The notes under the pieces were generated by a model. It searched no databases. It worked only from the letters and a program-made list of their open reading frames with translations, and was not told where the DNA came from. Positions 34,301 to 45,500 of a stretch of DNA of 64,000 bases are shown here, one piece after another (position 1 is the first letter of the stretch; every line of letters begins with the position of its first letter). This DNA is from Antedon bifida (lineage: Eukaryota; Echinodermata; Crinoidea; Comatulida; Antedonidae). The stretch spans positions 3,820,501-3,884,500 of the forward strand of contig OY727103.1 of NCBI GenBank assembly GCA_963402885.1, in the 5' to 3' direction. Made by a program: the position numbers and the translations under genes.

Positions 34301-35837
34301 ACGGACCTAAATAATCCGAAGAAAGGAGAAATAACGCAAGGTCCGGACGGTGACAACCAAACGATAAACTCAATTGAATATACAGCTGCTAACACTAACG
34401 AAGATAACGAATCAATTTCATTAGAAGAGCAAAATAACGAACTTCCTGAAGTCGATATAAATCATCAGAAGATCCACGAGGAAAGCCCAGACCCAGACGT
34501 GGAAGGGCAAACACCAGAAAATACTAAAACAAATTATATACGACTACTTTCGTACGCGGCACATTTTCTTAACGCTTTTTGTAGAGTATTTGAACTCAGG
34601 TTATTTCTCAAACTAGATTTTGTAATATTGTTCACAACTATGTACATTTTATCAGTAGGTTACATGGGAACTATTATACACTTCGTTGCAAGATTTGAAT
34701 GGGTCGGGTTCACACCAGCAAAGTCTAGTTTTCTCCTCTCTTTGATGGGCATCGGAGGTATAATATCTCGTCTCACTCACGGGTTCCTTGTGGACAGACA
34801 TTATATAACAGCGATTAACTTATACTTTGTAAACTTGATACTAGCTGCAGCGTTCGTGTTTTCGCTGACGTTCGTATCTTCGTATCTATGGAGCCAAATC
34901 TTGTCATTTTGTATTGGTATGTGGATGGGGCTGTTCCCTCCGCTTGCTCCAGTTATTATCAAGGACCTGGTGGGGATCAAACGATTCAACAGCGCTTTTG
35001 GATTGACGATTGTATCTTATGGACTTGCTGATTTTACTGGCGGCTTTTTCGTAGGTTAGTATCCTTTATCACTCAAATCATCACAAAAAATGCACCGTAG
35101 GCTTGTCATACCATGTATTTCAAATAAAGTAAAGTTGAGAAGATTTGAACGATTCCCAATGCTGTATCTTTACATACTATATCTATTTCCGAGGTATCTT
35201 GGAGTATTTGGTAATACAGCATCTCATTAATGTCACATGTGGTGCCTGTATCATGTAAGGTTGGGTTAAGTTTACTACTAGGTACATTTTGAAACACAGT
35301 GTGATGTTGTATCGCCAAATATTCCCATGATACTTCGGAAATAGGCTGCGTTTTTGGAGTAAACAACAAAACCCCGACATTTACGTTATTTTCAATTTTT
35401 GAAAACACACACACATAAATATTACTTTACTAATGTTTATCTGACTTTCTGTTTTTTTTATTACTGTCCAAAATTCGATGGAAACAACCGGACTGGTTTC
35501 TGAGATAGAAAAGTTCAAATCTGCTCTCCATGTCGATGTATTTTGGAACTGACTATTTCCTTTCATTGTCTTCACTTTGTATGTCCTGTCATACAAGTTT
35601 TCCGATCAGTACAATTATTATATAAATATTCTATATACTTTTTATCAATTTTTTACAGGTTGGATATACGATTTGACGGAAGACTACAACAAATCGTTTT
35701 ATTTGACCAGTGCTTGTCTTCTGTCTGGTGGCCTGTTAATGTTAGTATTAATCATAATGAATAAAAAGAAAGTGAATCGCAGATTAAAACTCGTCAACGG
35801 TGTGAGCATACCCCTCAAAAACGGGGACAGCGTGTAG
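31351..35837 (+). CDS. SLC16-family monocarboxylate transporter, tandem copy 1
   Basis: This is a predicted 12-helix major-facilitator transporter in the plasma membrane, of the family that moves lactate-type monocarboxylates, aromatic amino acids or creatine. Coding exons are 31351-31552, 33552-33692, 34056-35054 and 35659-35837. All joins are phase 1 with GT-AG sites, giving about 506 residues, a normal SLC16 length. Family motif 1 appears as LDRGWSWVV (about residues 9-17) and motif 2 as YFRRYYVLANGIVFAG (about 132-147). The central cytoplasmic loop (about 185-300) is acidic and variable. The C-tail is basic (NKKKVNRRLK). Exon 2 is nearly identical to copy 2, making these the closest pair. 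Substrate cannot be read from the sequence. A polyadenylation signal AATAAA follows at 35932. Confidence 0.88.
31985..32552. mobile_element. Non-autonomous TIR transposon in SLC16 copy 1 intron 1
   Basis: ATTGTGGCACATGCAAGGGA at the left and its inverted counterpart CCTTGCATGTGCCACAAT at the right extend over about 38 bp with few mismatches, including CGGACATAAGTCG against CGACTTATGTCTG. The interior is AT-rich and has no transposase. I see no convincing target-site duplication. Confidence 0.7.
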
Positions 35838-35931
35838 TTTGAAAACAGCCCGGGGTGAAGATGTTAAAATTACCAGAGAGGTCGAGACAGCGGCGCTCAA
35901 TGGGTGCGGGTGGATTTGTTTACTAATTATC

Positions 35932-35937
35932 AATAAA
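35932..35937 (+). terminator. Polyadenylation signal, SLC16 copy 1
   Basis: AATAAA lies about 95 bases after the copy 1 stop codon and is followed by a GT/T-rich stretch (GGTGTTGTCTTTTTGTTTTG). Confidence 0.6.
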
Positions 35938-36038
35938 TTATTTTAAATGAACATTTTATACAGTATTGGTGTTGTCTTTTTGTTTTGAAAATTCAGTCGT
36001 TTGGTCTTTGTCGATGATAGGTGTTTGGTGAAAAAGGT

Positions 36039-36080
36039 TTAATCAGAAAAAAGAGTGAATTTCACTCTTTTCCTGATTAA
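36039..36080. repeat. Near-perfect hairpin downstream of copy 1
   Basis: TTAATCAGAAAAAAGAGTGA and TCACTCTTTTCCTGATTAA form a stem of about 20 bp with almost no loop and one or two mismatches. Confidence 0.8.
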
Positions 36081-36329
36081 TTTAATCATAGCCTATAATA
36101 ATTGACTATACCCCGAGTCTATTAATATTTAGTAGATATGTGCTTAATTGGCTCTCTAAACGTTATACCCGGACTATGAATATTGTGGCTATGTAAAATA
36201 CTTGAGTGTGTATTTACGTATTGCAATCTGTACAAATAGAAAGTTGAATAGTAAAATTACAATACAGATCAAAATCACGTACAAAAGGTAAAATATGCAA
36301 AATGCAAATTCTAGGCTTTAGTAACTATC

Positions 36330-36660
36330 CAGCAGGTAAACATCCCCATGTAGACAATGGTTGAATCCATAATTGCTAGTACCGTAGACGAAAATATTTA
36401 CAGTACACTAAATAAACAAATATGTCCGTATGTTAGAATGGTTGCGTCCATATTGCTATTACTGTAAAAAAAAAACATATCCGTATGTTAGAATGGTTGC
36501 GTCCTCAATGCTGTTGGAGGTCAAATTATGGAACAGACAGAGCAATACATGCGGTTATTATCAAAATTGCTAGCAGTTACTGTGGTGTACAAAGAAAGGA
36601 ATTAAGCTAAAAAATAGGTGCATTTGAGCCTGACGTAAAAAGTATAGAAAGTGTAAATTT
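36330..36660 (+). promoter_or_regulatory. Repeated upstream motif block of SLC16 copy 2
   Basis: The motif TTAGAATGGTTGCGTCC occurs twice here (about 36433 and 36488), with a third relative, CAATGGTTGAATCCATAATTGC, at 36355. The segment GTGGTGTACAAAG with AATTAAGCTAAAAAAT follows at about 36581-36620. Similar motifs precede copy 1 (30950, 31031) and copy 3 (42311), so this is either duplicated promoter sequence or a shared control element. Confidence 0.5.
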
Positions 36661-36904
36661 CATTGTTCAATAATCCAGCAATACACATTACAAGTACAAG
36701 TCACCACGGGTCGGTCGATATGCCATTATGATTTTTGTGATAGATTTTAATTCATGATACGGTTGTTGTACAACGTGTGCTCAGTATGATGGTTAGAACA
36801 GGTGGAATAGGGTTAACAATAATTAAAAAATTCATATTCATTGTTTTATGTATGTATTACATATAAAACAGAGCAGGAAGGGCAATCCGGATCATTAGGT
36901 GAAT

Positions 36905-39900
36905 ATGAGTTTTGGAAAAAGGGTAGCGTACTTAGACCATGGCTGGTCGTGGGTTGTTCTCTGCTCTGCGTTTGTCGGGATGGCACTGAGTTTGGGAGTT
37001 ATTCTGAGCTTAACGGTATATCTGGACGATTTGAAAGAAGAGTTTGACGTTGGATCACGAGGAGCTGGGATGATCGCTGGCGTTAGCCTGTTATTCACTA
37101 CATTTATAAGTATGTATACGGTCTTCTTCATTGTTCACTCATGCATATCAATACAGCCACGGTGTCAAACAGTACAGTATCTAACTAATGAATTCGAAGT
37201 ATACGAGGCTATGATACAGTAAAAGAAAATGTATATAATACGGTAACTGATGAATTACTCTAGGCCCTATACATCTGTCTGTAAAGTTAGGTGACCAAGT
37301 CCTTGTGCCCGTCCTTGTGTCACGGGGTATTGCAGTAATTGATTTGGTAAAACCAGGGCCTACAAAAAATGATAATTTTGTGTTTTTTTCTCCAAAAGGT
37401 CCTGTAGCAAGTTATGTTTGCAACAGATTTGGTTTTCGCGCCACAATCACGAGCAGTGGTTTGATTATAACAGTTTCAATGATCCTGAGTTCTTTTTCGA
37501 AAACATACACTCAGATCTTATGTTCTTCGGCATTAACAGGTACGTACTCGCCGTTAGCAAGCATAACTTTGTTGATGACGTACTTCTAGGAGAATGTTGT
37601 TTGCTCGTGTTTGCAAACTAAAGTTTGCTAGACTTGGTTTACAGACGTATAGAAAAAGAGTGTCGGGACAAAAGACGAATTGACGTGTTAAAAATAATTT
37701 AGACAACGTTAGGGTAAATTTGGCGAAAAATACAACCAACGATTTTTAACCACTGAGTAAGTATACTGTAGAAGAAGAGTTAGTTTGGACTTTCAGCAAG
37801 TAAGTATACTGTAGAAGAAGAGTTAGTTTGGACTTTCAGCATGTAAACATACTGTAGAAGAAGAGTTAGTTTGGACTTTCAGCATTAAGTATACTGTAGA
37901 AGAAGAGTTAGTTTGGACTTTCAGTAAGTAAGTATACTGTAGAAGAAGAGTTAGTTTGGACTTTCAGCATTAAGTATACTGTAGAAGAAGAGTTAGTTTG
38001 GACTTTCAGTAAGTAAGTATACTGTAGAAGAAGAGTTAGTTTGGACTTTCAGCAAGTAAGTATACTGTAGAAGAAGAGATTGTTTGGACTTTCAGCAAGT
38101 AAGTATACTGTAGAAGAAGAGTTAGTTTGGACTTTCAGCAAGTAAGTATACTGTAGAAGAAGAGTTAGTTTGGACTTTCAGCAAGTAAGTATACTGTAGA
38201 AGAAGAGTTAGTTTGGACTTTCAGCAAGTAAGTATACTGTAGAAGAAGAGTTAGTTTGGACTTTCAGCAAGTAAGTATACTGTAGAAGAAGAGTTAGTTT
38301 GGACTTTCAGCAAGTAAGTATACTGTAGAAGAAGAGTTAGTTTGGACTTTCAGCAAGTAAGTATACTGTAGAAGAAGAGTTAGTTTGGACTTTCAGCATT
38401 AAGTATGCTGTAGAAGAAGAGTTAGTTTGGACTTTCAGCAAGTAAGTATACTGTAGAAGAAGAGTTAGTTTGGACTTTCAGCATTAAGTATGCTGTAGAA
38501 GAAGAGTTAGTTTGGACTTTCAGAAAGAAGTACAGTGTGCTGTAGAAGAACACTTGGTTTGAACCCTTAACGTTTCAATACTACTACTCAACATTGCCAA
38601 TGCTTTTAACATATTACATTTGTTATAAATGCCTTTGACGTTATAAGTGTATTTTACCGTGAAAATCTACCATTCATAACAAAGTCGCTGCTCTTTTTTT
38701 AAAAAGCGCGTACCCGAATGGGCGTTATCTGTTTTAAAATGTTCATGTTTTCTTCATAGGTTGTGGAGTCAGTTTTGCCTATACAACATGCTCGGTTATT
38801 ATGGGGTTCTATTTCAGGCGGTACTACGTGTTGGCAAATGGAATTGTGTTCGCTGGAGTTTCCACAGGAATGTTCGCCCTTCCCGTTTTATTTGAATTTC
38901 TTAATTCTCAATATACTTGGAGACAATGCTACAGAATAATCGCCGCTATCTGTCTTCATATTTCTGTGACAGGCGCCCTTATTGTTCCTCATCCTCCTAT
39001 AGACTCGGGCCTGACGAAACCGAAGCGAGTAGACACAAAGCAGCAAGGATTGAACGGTGACAACCAAACGATAAACTCAATTGATTATACAGCTGCTAAA
39101 ACTAACGAAGATAAAGAAACAATTTCATTAGAAGAGCAAAATAACGAACTTCATGAAGCCTCGCATAGCGTCGATATAAATCATCAGCAGATCCAGAAAA
39201 GCCCAGACCCAGACGTTGAAGGGCCTACACCAGAAAATACTAAAACAAATTCTACACTTTCGTATGCGGCACATTTTCTTAACGCTTTTTGTAGAGTCTT
39301 TGAAATTAGGCTGTTTCTCAAATTGGATTTTATAATTTTATTCTTAATTATTTACATCTATACAGCAGGTTACATGGGAACTATTGTATACTTTGTTGCA
39401 AGATTTGAATGGGTCGGGTTCACACCAGCAAAGTCTAGTTTTCTCCTCTCTTTGATGGGCATCGGAGGTATAGTATCTCGTCTCACTCACGGGTTCCTTG
39501 TGGACAGACATTATATAACAGCGATTAACCTTTTCTTTATAAACCTGGTAATGTCTGCAGTGTTCGTATTTTTACTGACGTTCGTATCCTCGTATCTATG
39601 GAGCCAAATCTTGTCATTTTGTATTGGCATGTCATTGGGGTTGTTACCTCCGCTTGCTCCAGTCATTGTTAAGGATCTGGTGGGGATCAAACGATTCAAC
39701 AGCGCTTTTGGATTGACGATTGTATCTTATGGACTTGCTGATTTTACTGGTAGCTTATCTGTAGGTTGGTATACGTTTTATTACTCAAATATATATAAAA
39801 AAAGTAATCATTAAAGTAAAGTCTGTGGTACACTCTGTGTTACGTTTCAAAAGGTATAGTGACGATTAAAAAGAATCAATACCCGACATCATGCCTATGC

Positions 39901-40239
39901 CTGTATCATTTCCTTCATATTACCTTGTCCATAGAAATAGATATTAAATCGATCATTCATATATTTTTTACAGGATGGATATACGATTTGACAGAAGACT
40001 ACAACAAATCGTTTTATTTGACCAGTGCTTGTCTTCTGTCTGGTGGTCTGTTAATGTTAGTATTAATCATAATGAATAGAAAGAAAGAAAATCTCAGCTT
40101 GCCATTATATGAAACAGGTACCGATAGTGCTGATGATCAACAGTCCGAGCTAACTAAAGAATGCGAGTCGCCTAATTCTCCAACAGTGCGAACCAATCAA
40201 ATAACTGAGAGTCACCTAATTCCCAACATTTCGAGCTAA
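36905..40239 (+). CDS. SLC16-family monocarboxylate transporter, tandem copy 2
   Basis: Coding exons are 36905-37109, 37399-37539, 38760-39764 and 39974-40239, all phase 1, giving about 538 residues. The start MSFGKRVAYLDHGWSW is the first ATG of the frame. The open frame upstream begins at a GTG, which is not a eukaryotic start. LDHGWSWVV and YFRRYYVLANGIVFAG are the SLC16 signatures. The C-tail is the longest of the three, acidic and Ser/Thr-rich (SADDQQSELTKECESPNSP), so trafficking or partner binding may differ. The donor after exon 3 (G|GTTGGT) is weaker than in the other copies (G|GTTAGT), and read-through there meets a stop after about 15 codons. Intron 2 holds a 43-bp minisatellite. 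Substrate unknown. Confidence 0.88.
37756..38545 (+). repeat. 42-43-bp minisatellite carrying splice-site-like sequence
   Basis: Eighteen well-matched units and one diverged terminal unit share the core ACTGTAGAAGAAGAGTTAG then TTTGGACTTTCAGCAAGTAA. Spacer variants at the unit join are CAAGTAAG, TAAGTAAG and CATTAAG. The array fills most of intron 2 of SLC16 copy 2 and ends about 210 bases before exon 3. Most units contain TTTCAG followed within three bases by GTAAGTA. Confidence 0.95.
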
Positions 40240-42550
40240 CCGAAAGTTGGGAGGGTCGTCTACTCAACAGTATATCAACTAGGGTCACCCTAATTCTTAT
40301 AAGTCGAGGTGTGTGAACATACATGGAACAAGGTGAGCCCAAGGGATGGGGATGGGTTTTATTATCAATTTATCAATAATAACAATAATTGTTAATATCT
40401 TAACGAACATATATTATTAAGGAAAATATAATGAATGGATTTATTGGAGAAAGAATTCATTAAAACAAATCTACGGTTAATGTACATATTTTACAATTAT
40501 TTTGGGATCTAATAGTCGGATCAACACAGGGCCGTAGCCAGGATCTGTCAAGGGGGGGGGGGGGGGGGTTCGGACAATAAGTATTTGGGTCACTGCGCCG
40601 CGGGTGGGGTCTGAGGCGAATTTAGTGACACCCCTTGATGGCCGGAAATGATACTCTCGTACATAACATTCATGATAAATGGCACCTCTAATTGGCCGGA
40701 AAAACACTCTCATGCAGCATGCTACGATTGAACAAAACGATCGTACTTTTTTCCTCCTCCTCACGATAACATTTGTTGCCGCCGTATGTTAGATGCGCGT
40801 GCTCTGTGTGCGGAACCACCGCCGATTGTTTGATCATTCACTCGGTATTTTGTTTTGCGTTCAAGTTACAAGCCCCCCCAAAAAAGCACAATTTGGGTGA
40901 GAAGGCAAATTCAATGCTTATTATAGCCAGGGGCGGACCCAGGGGTGTTTCCCTTGTGGCCCGGGCAACAGCCTTAATTTCATACTAAATGTTGTTTCTG
41001 CCACTAAATTAAAATTGAGTTCCATTTCATCGTATACAATATCCATCCGGACCCGGAACTTGATAGGCTTAGTCATAAAGTAGTTACAGAGTTGCAGGGC
41101 ATTTTATTATTGTTGAATTTTTTGATATTAAAACGACCTTCACAACCAAAATATTTCTTTTCATTTTAAATGGAACGCTACAAAAATAATCATCGGAGCA
41201 TGAATACCTAATAACCAGATAAGAACGTATCTTTGTTACGTTTTACTATCAATCCATTTTCATGTCACGCAATCCATTTTTCAACAATATAGTAGTATAA
41301 TAATAACATTTTGATTGAATATAGAAAAAAATAATCGAATGCTATAGGTGTAAACTACAGTACATGATACCATAGATATTATAGTGTAATATATTAAATT
41401 CACTATAATCCACTATACTTCATAGCCACACATACATATTGTAGGTAACCGCAGCGTTCCATTTTTTGATGTACGTCGGAAGGCTATATATGCATGCTGA
41501 CTGCCAGTGATCGAAACAATAGGTACGCGGTTGTCTAGCGGTGTCCTTTGTACGATTCGTTCGTGCCCAAGCTTACGTCAATATCATGTTACATCCTGGG
41601 ACCAAAAATTCGTATTATTTTTCGGCAACCAATTCATTTGTTTAACAATAAGGTATGAGTTATTCACGAACGAGTTAACGAATTTTTCAATTTACAAATA
41701 ACCTTGTATTGTGGGGCACGTATTTGGAGGATTTACAGAGATGAGGGTGGTGAGGTATTGGGGATGTCGGGGATGGGGGTTCGCAGTCGGTTACTAGGGG
41801 GGGGTTCGCTGTAAAGGGGGGGGGGGGGGGTTCGCTGTAAAGGGGGGGTTCGCCCGAACCATAAAAACCCCCCTGACTACGGGCCTGCAACAGTGAGTGA
41901 CAAACTTAGCCCATAACTTCCATAAGGCCAACTCAGGCAGCGCCGTAGGAAGAGGCCCGAGACGAGTCGTCTCGAGAGAAAATTAAACACGACGAACTAA
42001 AAACTATGCCCGATGCTATATCAAGTCTCGTCGGTATTCAACTCGCCGACGATTTCAATATATCTCGTCGGGCCTCGTCCTTTTATTCAATATACATTAC
42101 TATAGGCAGGGAGTAATTAAAACTCCCAGGCATGCTTTTAATTGACTGGTAAACGATAATATGGTGTCAAAATATGGATAGTAGAAATATATATTACTTT
42201 ACTTTATTTATTCATTCGCCCGAAGTGAAACGTTTCGGTATTTTCAGTACTGCACTCCAGCGGTATACATAAAAGTATCATCCAGCCAAAAAAAAAAGTA
42301 CAATCCCCCATATTAGAATGGTTGAATCCATAATTGCTGGTAGGTTAACCTATTAATATTGAAGAGGCCTGATCGGTTGAGAAAGTACGCCAATACAGGT
42401 GCAATTTGTAATGTCATATACACAATTGTTAATATTATTCAAAATGATGAGACCAAAACACGATTGAGAAATTGAACATTTTGGTAGAAAGAGCAGACGG
42501 TAAGAGAAGACGGTGATCACTGGAGAAAGATAGCAGACGATAAGAGGAGA
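40240..42550. other. Intergenic between SLC16 copies 2 and 3
   Basis: Most of this is a TIR transposon (40527-41887). The right part (42302-42345) carries ATATTAGAATGGTTGAATCC, the motif shared with the upstream regions of the other two copies, about 240 bases before the copy 3 start. I see no gene. Confidence 0.6.
40527..41887. mobile_element. Non-autonomous DNA transposon with G-run termini
   Basis: The left end CAGGGCCGTAGCCAGG is followed by an 18-20-base G run and TTCGG. The right end, read inversely, is CAGGCCCGTAGTCAGGGGGG, then TTTTTATGGTTCGGG and further G runs. Both sides are flanked by CAACA (40522-40526 and 41888-41892), a 5-bp target duplication. No intact transposase is visible. 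A second end-like motif, CAGGGGCGGACCCAGG, at about 40929 may mark another insertion inside it. The superfamily is uncertain. Confidence 0.7.
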
Positions 42551-45500
42551 ATGAGTTGTGGAAGGAATCTGGCGTTAGACCGTGGTTGGTCATGGGTCGT
42601 GCTCTTTTCTGCATTTATGGGGATGGCACTAGGTCAAGGTGTTACTTTGAGTTTAACCGTTTTCCTGGAGGATTTCAAACAAGAGTTTGATGTTGGATCT
42701 CGGGAAGCTGGCATGATTACTGGTATTTCTCTCTTCTTTACTACATTTATGAGTAAGTTATTTACCGATATTTTTTCTGGGTATACAAACAATTTATTTA
42801 TTTGTTGAAATTATAGATAACTAGTTCCTCACGAAACTAAGGGCTGGTCCTCACCGTTGGTTGGATGCAACGATAACGCAAATGCAGTTCAGAATGATCA
42901 TCGCGTCCTGATTGGTCAAATTACTGGCGGTGTTGTATGCGTTGCGTCTAAGCGGGAACCAAGCCTTAGTCATGGCAGTATTAAGTATTTATTTTACCCA
43001 AAAGAAAATTACAAGCCGTAAATGAATTAGTTATCGTTTACAGAATTATGGTATTAGCAGTGTTTCTTATTCGTTGTCTTTTTAAGCTTCGTTGTGTAGG
43101 CCTAGTTGAATGATCTTTCACAAAATTTAACTTTTGTATTTTCGTCACAGATCATTGACGATTTTATAAAAGCATGAAAATTAATAATAATTCTTTTAAA
43201 GGTCCTGTGGCAAGCTTTGTGTGTAACAAGTTTGGATTTCGTGTCGCACTCATTAGCAGTGGTTTAATAGTAGCACTTTCGATTGTATTAAGTTCTGTTA
43301 CGGCAACATACTCTCAGATGTTCTGTACTTCAGCATTAACAGGTAAAATTATAAAGCTATAGGTAATATACTACTGTAAATAGTACTACAACATTTTGGA
43401 AAACGAACACGGTACCGAAACCTTCAATTTCAATCAGGAGAACGTACGCGTACATATTTCATTGGTGTTTGAACGCGCGCGTACATATTTCATCAGTGTT
43501 TGGACACGCGCGTAAATATTTCATTGGTTTTTCAACGCGCGCGTACATTCATGTTAGAAGGAAAGCGTACATATTTCGTTACTATTTGAACGCGCGCGTA
43601 AATTTGTCTGGTCGTGGTGTCACGAACTATTTTACAAGGTACATGTAATATAAAAACTGTATATTTATATTTTTTTTATAGGTTGTGGGGTCAGTTTTGC
43701 CTATACAACTTGCTCGGTTATTATGGGGTTCTACTTCCGAAGACATTATGTGTTGGCAAATGGAATTGTGTTCGCTGGCGTTTCCACAGGAATGTTCGCC
43801 ATTCCACCGTTTTTTGAATTTCTGAGGTTTTATTATACATGGCGACAATGCTACAGAATAATAGCTGCTGTGTGCCTTCATAGTTGTGTGGCAGGCGCCC
43901 TTATTGCTCCTCATCCTCCTATAGATTCAGACTTAGAAAAATCGACGAACGTATGCCTAAAGAAGGATGAGGCAGACTATGGAAATGAGACGAATGGTCA
44001 AGTCAAATATGCAATTGCTAACACTAGAGACGAATTGAATCCTTTAGAAGACGATAGCAATCAGTTTGACGAGACTTTACATGATTTCGACGAATTAGCC
44101 GAGCACCGAAACGAGGAGACTTCAGAAATGAACATATCTACAGATGATACGCAAGAGGAAACTATGAACTCTGACCTACGACGAATATTTTCATATATGG
44201 CACGGATTCCTGACGCCTTTTGTACAGTGTTTGAAATACGCCTATTCCGCAGTCTGGATTTTGTCATCTTATTCGCAGTCATGTACTTTTTATCAGTAGG
44301 TTACATGGGAACTATTATACACTTTGTTGCAAGATCTGAATGGGTCGGGTTCACACCAGCAAAGTCTAGTTTTCTCCTCTCTTTGATGGGCATCGGAGGT
44401 ATAGTATCTCGTCTCACTCACGGGTTCCTTGTGGACAGACATTATATAACAGCGATTAACTTGTTTATTTCAAGCTTAGTACTAACTGCAATATTATTGT
44501 TGACTTTGACGTTCGTATCTTCGTATCTCTGGAGTAAAATCTTGTCGTTTTGTATTGGTTTGTCGATGGGGTTTTTTGCGCCACTTGGTCCAGTTATTGT
44601 CAAGGAGAAAGTTGGTATCGAGAGATTCAACAGCGCTTTTGGTTTGACGATTTTGTCCTATGGTTTTGCCGACTTTACAGCAAGTTTACTTACAGGTTAG
44701 TATCATACGTATACAGCAACGAATGATTTAGGAAGGGGCGACTTTGAAACGGGGCGACTGTGAATGGATGACTTATAAAAGGGGCGACTTTGAAACGGGG
44801 CGACTTTGTGAATGGACGACTTATAAAAGGGGCGACTTTGAAACGGGGCGACTTTGTGAATGGACGACTTATAAAAGGGGCGACTTTGAAACGGGGCGAT
44901 TTTGTGAATGGACGACTTATAAAAGGGGCGACTTTGTGAATGGACGACTTATAAAAGGGGCGACTTTGAAACGGGGCGACTTTGTCAATGGACGACTTAT
45001 AAAAGGGGCGACTATGAAACGGGGCGACTTTGTGAATGGACGACTTATAAAAGGGGCGACTTTGAAACGGGCCGACTTTGTGAATGGACGACTTATAAAA
45101 GGGGCGACTTTGTGAATGGATGACTTATAAAAGGGGCGACTCAGAAACGGGGCGACTTTGTGAATGGACGATTTATAAAAGGGGCGACTCAGTGTCGAAG
45201 GGGGCGGGGGGGGGGGGGGGTGGTGGTAGAGTGTGAAGGTCACGCGACTTTTCATAGAGCAATTTTTGCATTATGGAGACTCGACTAGATCCCCGCAGTA
45301 GATCTGGTACAGTATATACGATAACGATAACTCAATTTTCGGACACGTCCAAAATAATTTACCATTGAATAATATAGGGTTAGCAGGTGGGTCAATGATA
45401 TTCGGCAAGTTGCCCATTGTTAGTGAAAACACAAGATGTATGTTGGAAATATTGATGATTGAGAAGCTACAACAGATCGTCCGGACTTCATTTCCGCTGA

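Noticed and set aside
37305-37621. Extended open frames around SLC16 copy 2 exon 2
   Set aside because: Only 37399-37539 matches the paralogous exons; the extensions run into introns past clear splice sites.
44744-45115. Long repetitive plus-strand open frame (MKRGDCEWMTYKRGDF-type repeats)
   Set aside because: It is a by-product of a 48-bp minisatellite (a multiple of three) inside SLC16 copy 3 intron 3; there is no start context, splice sites or partner exon.
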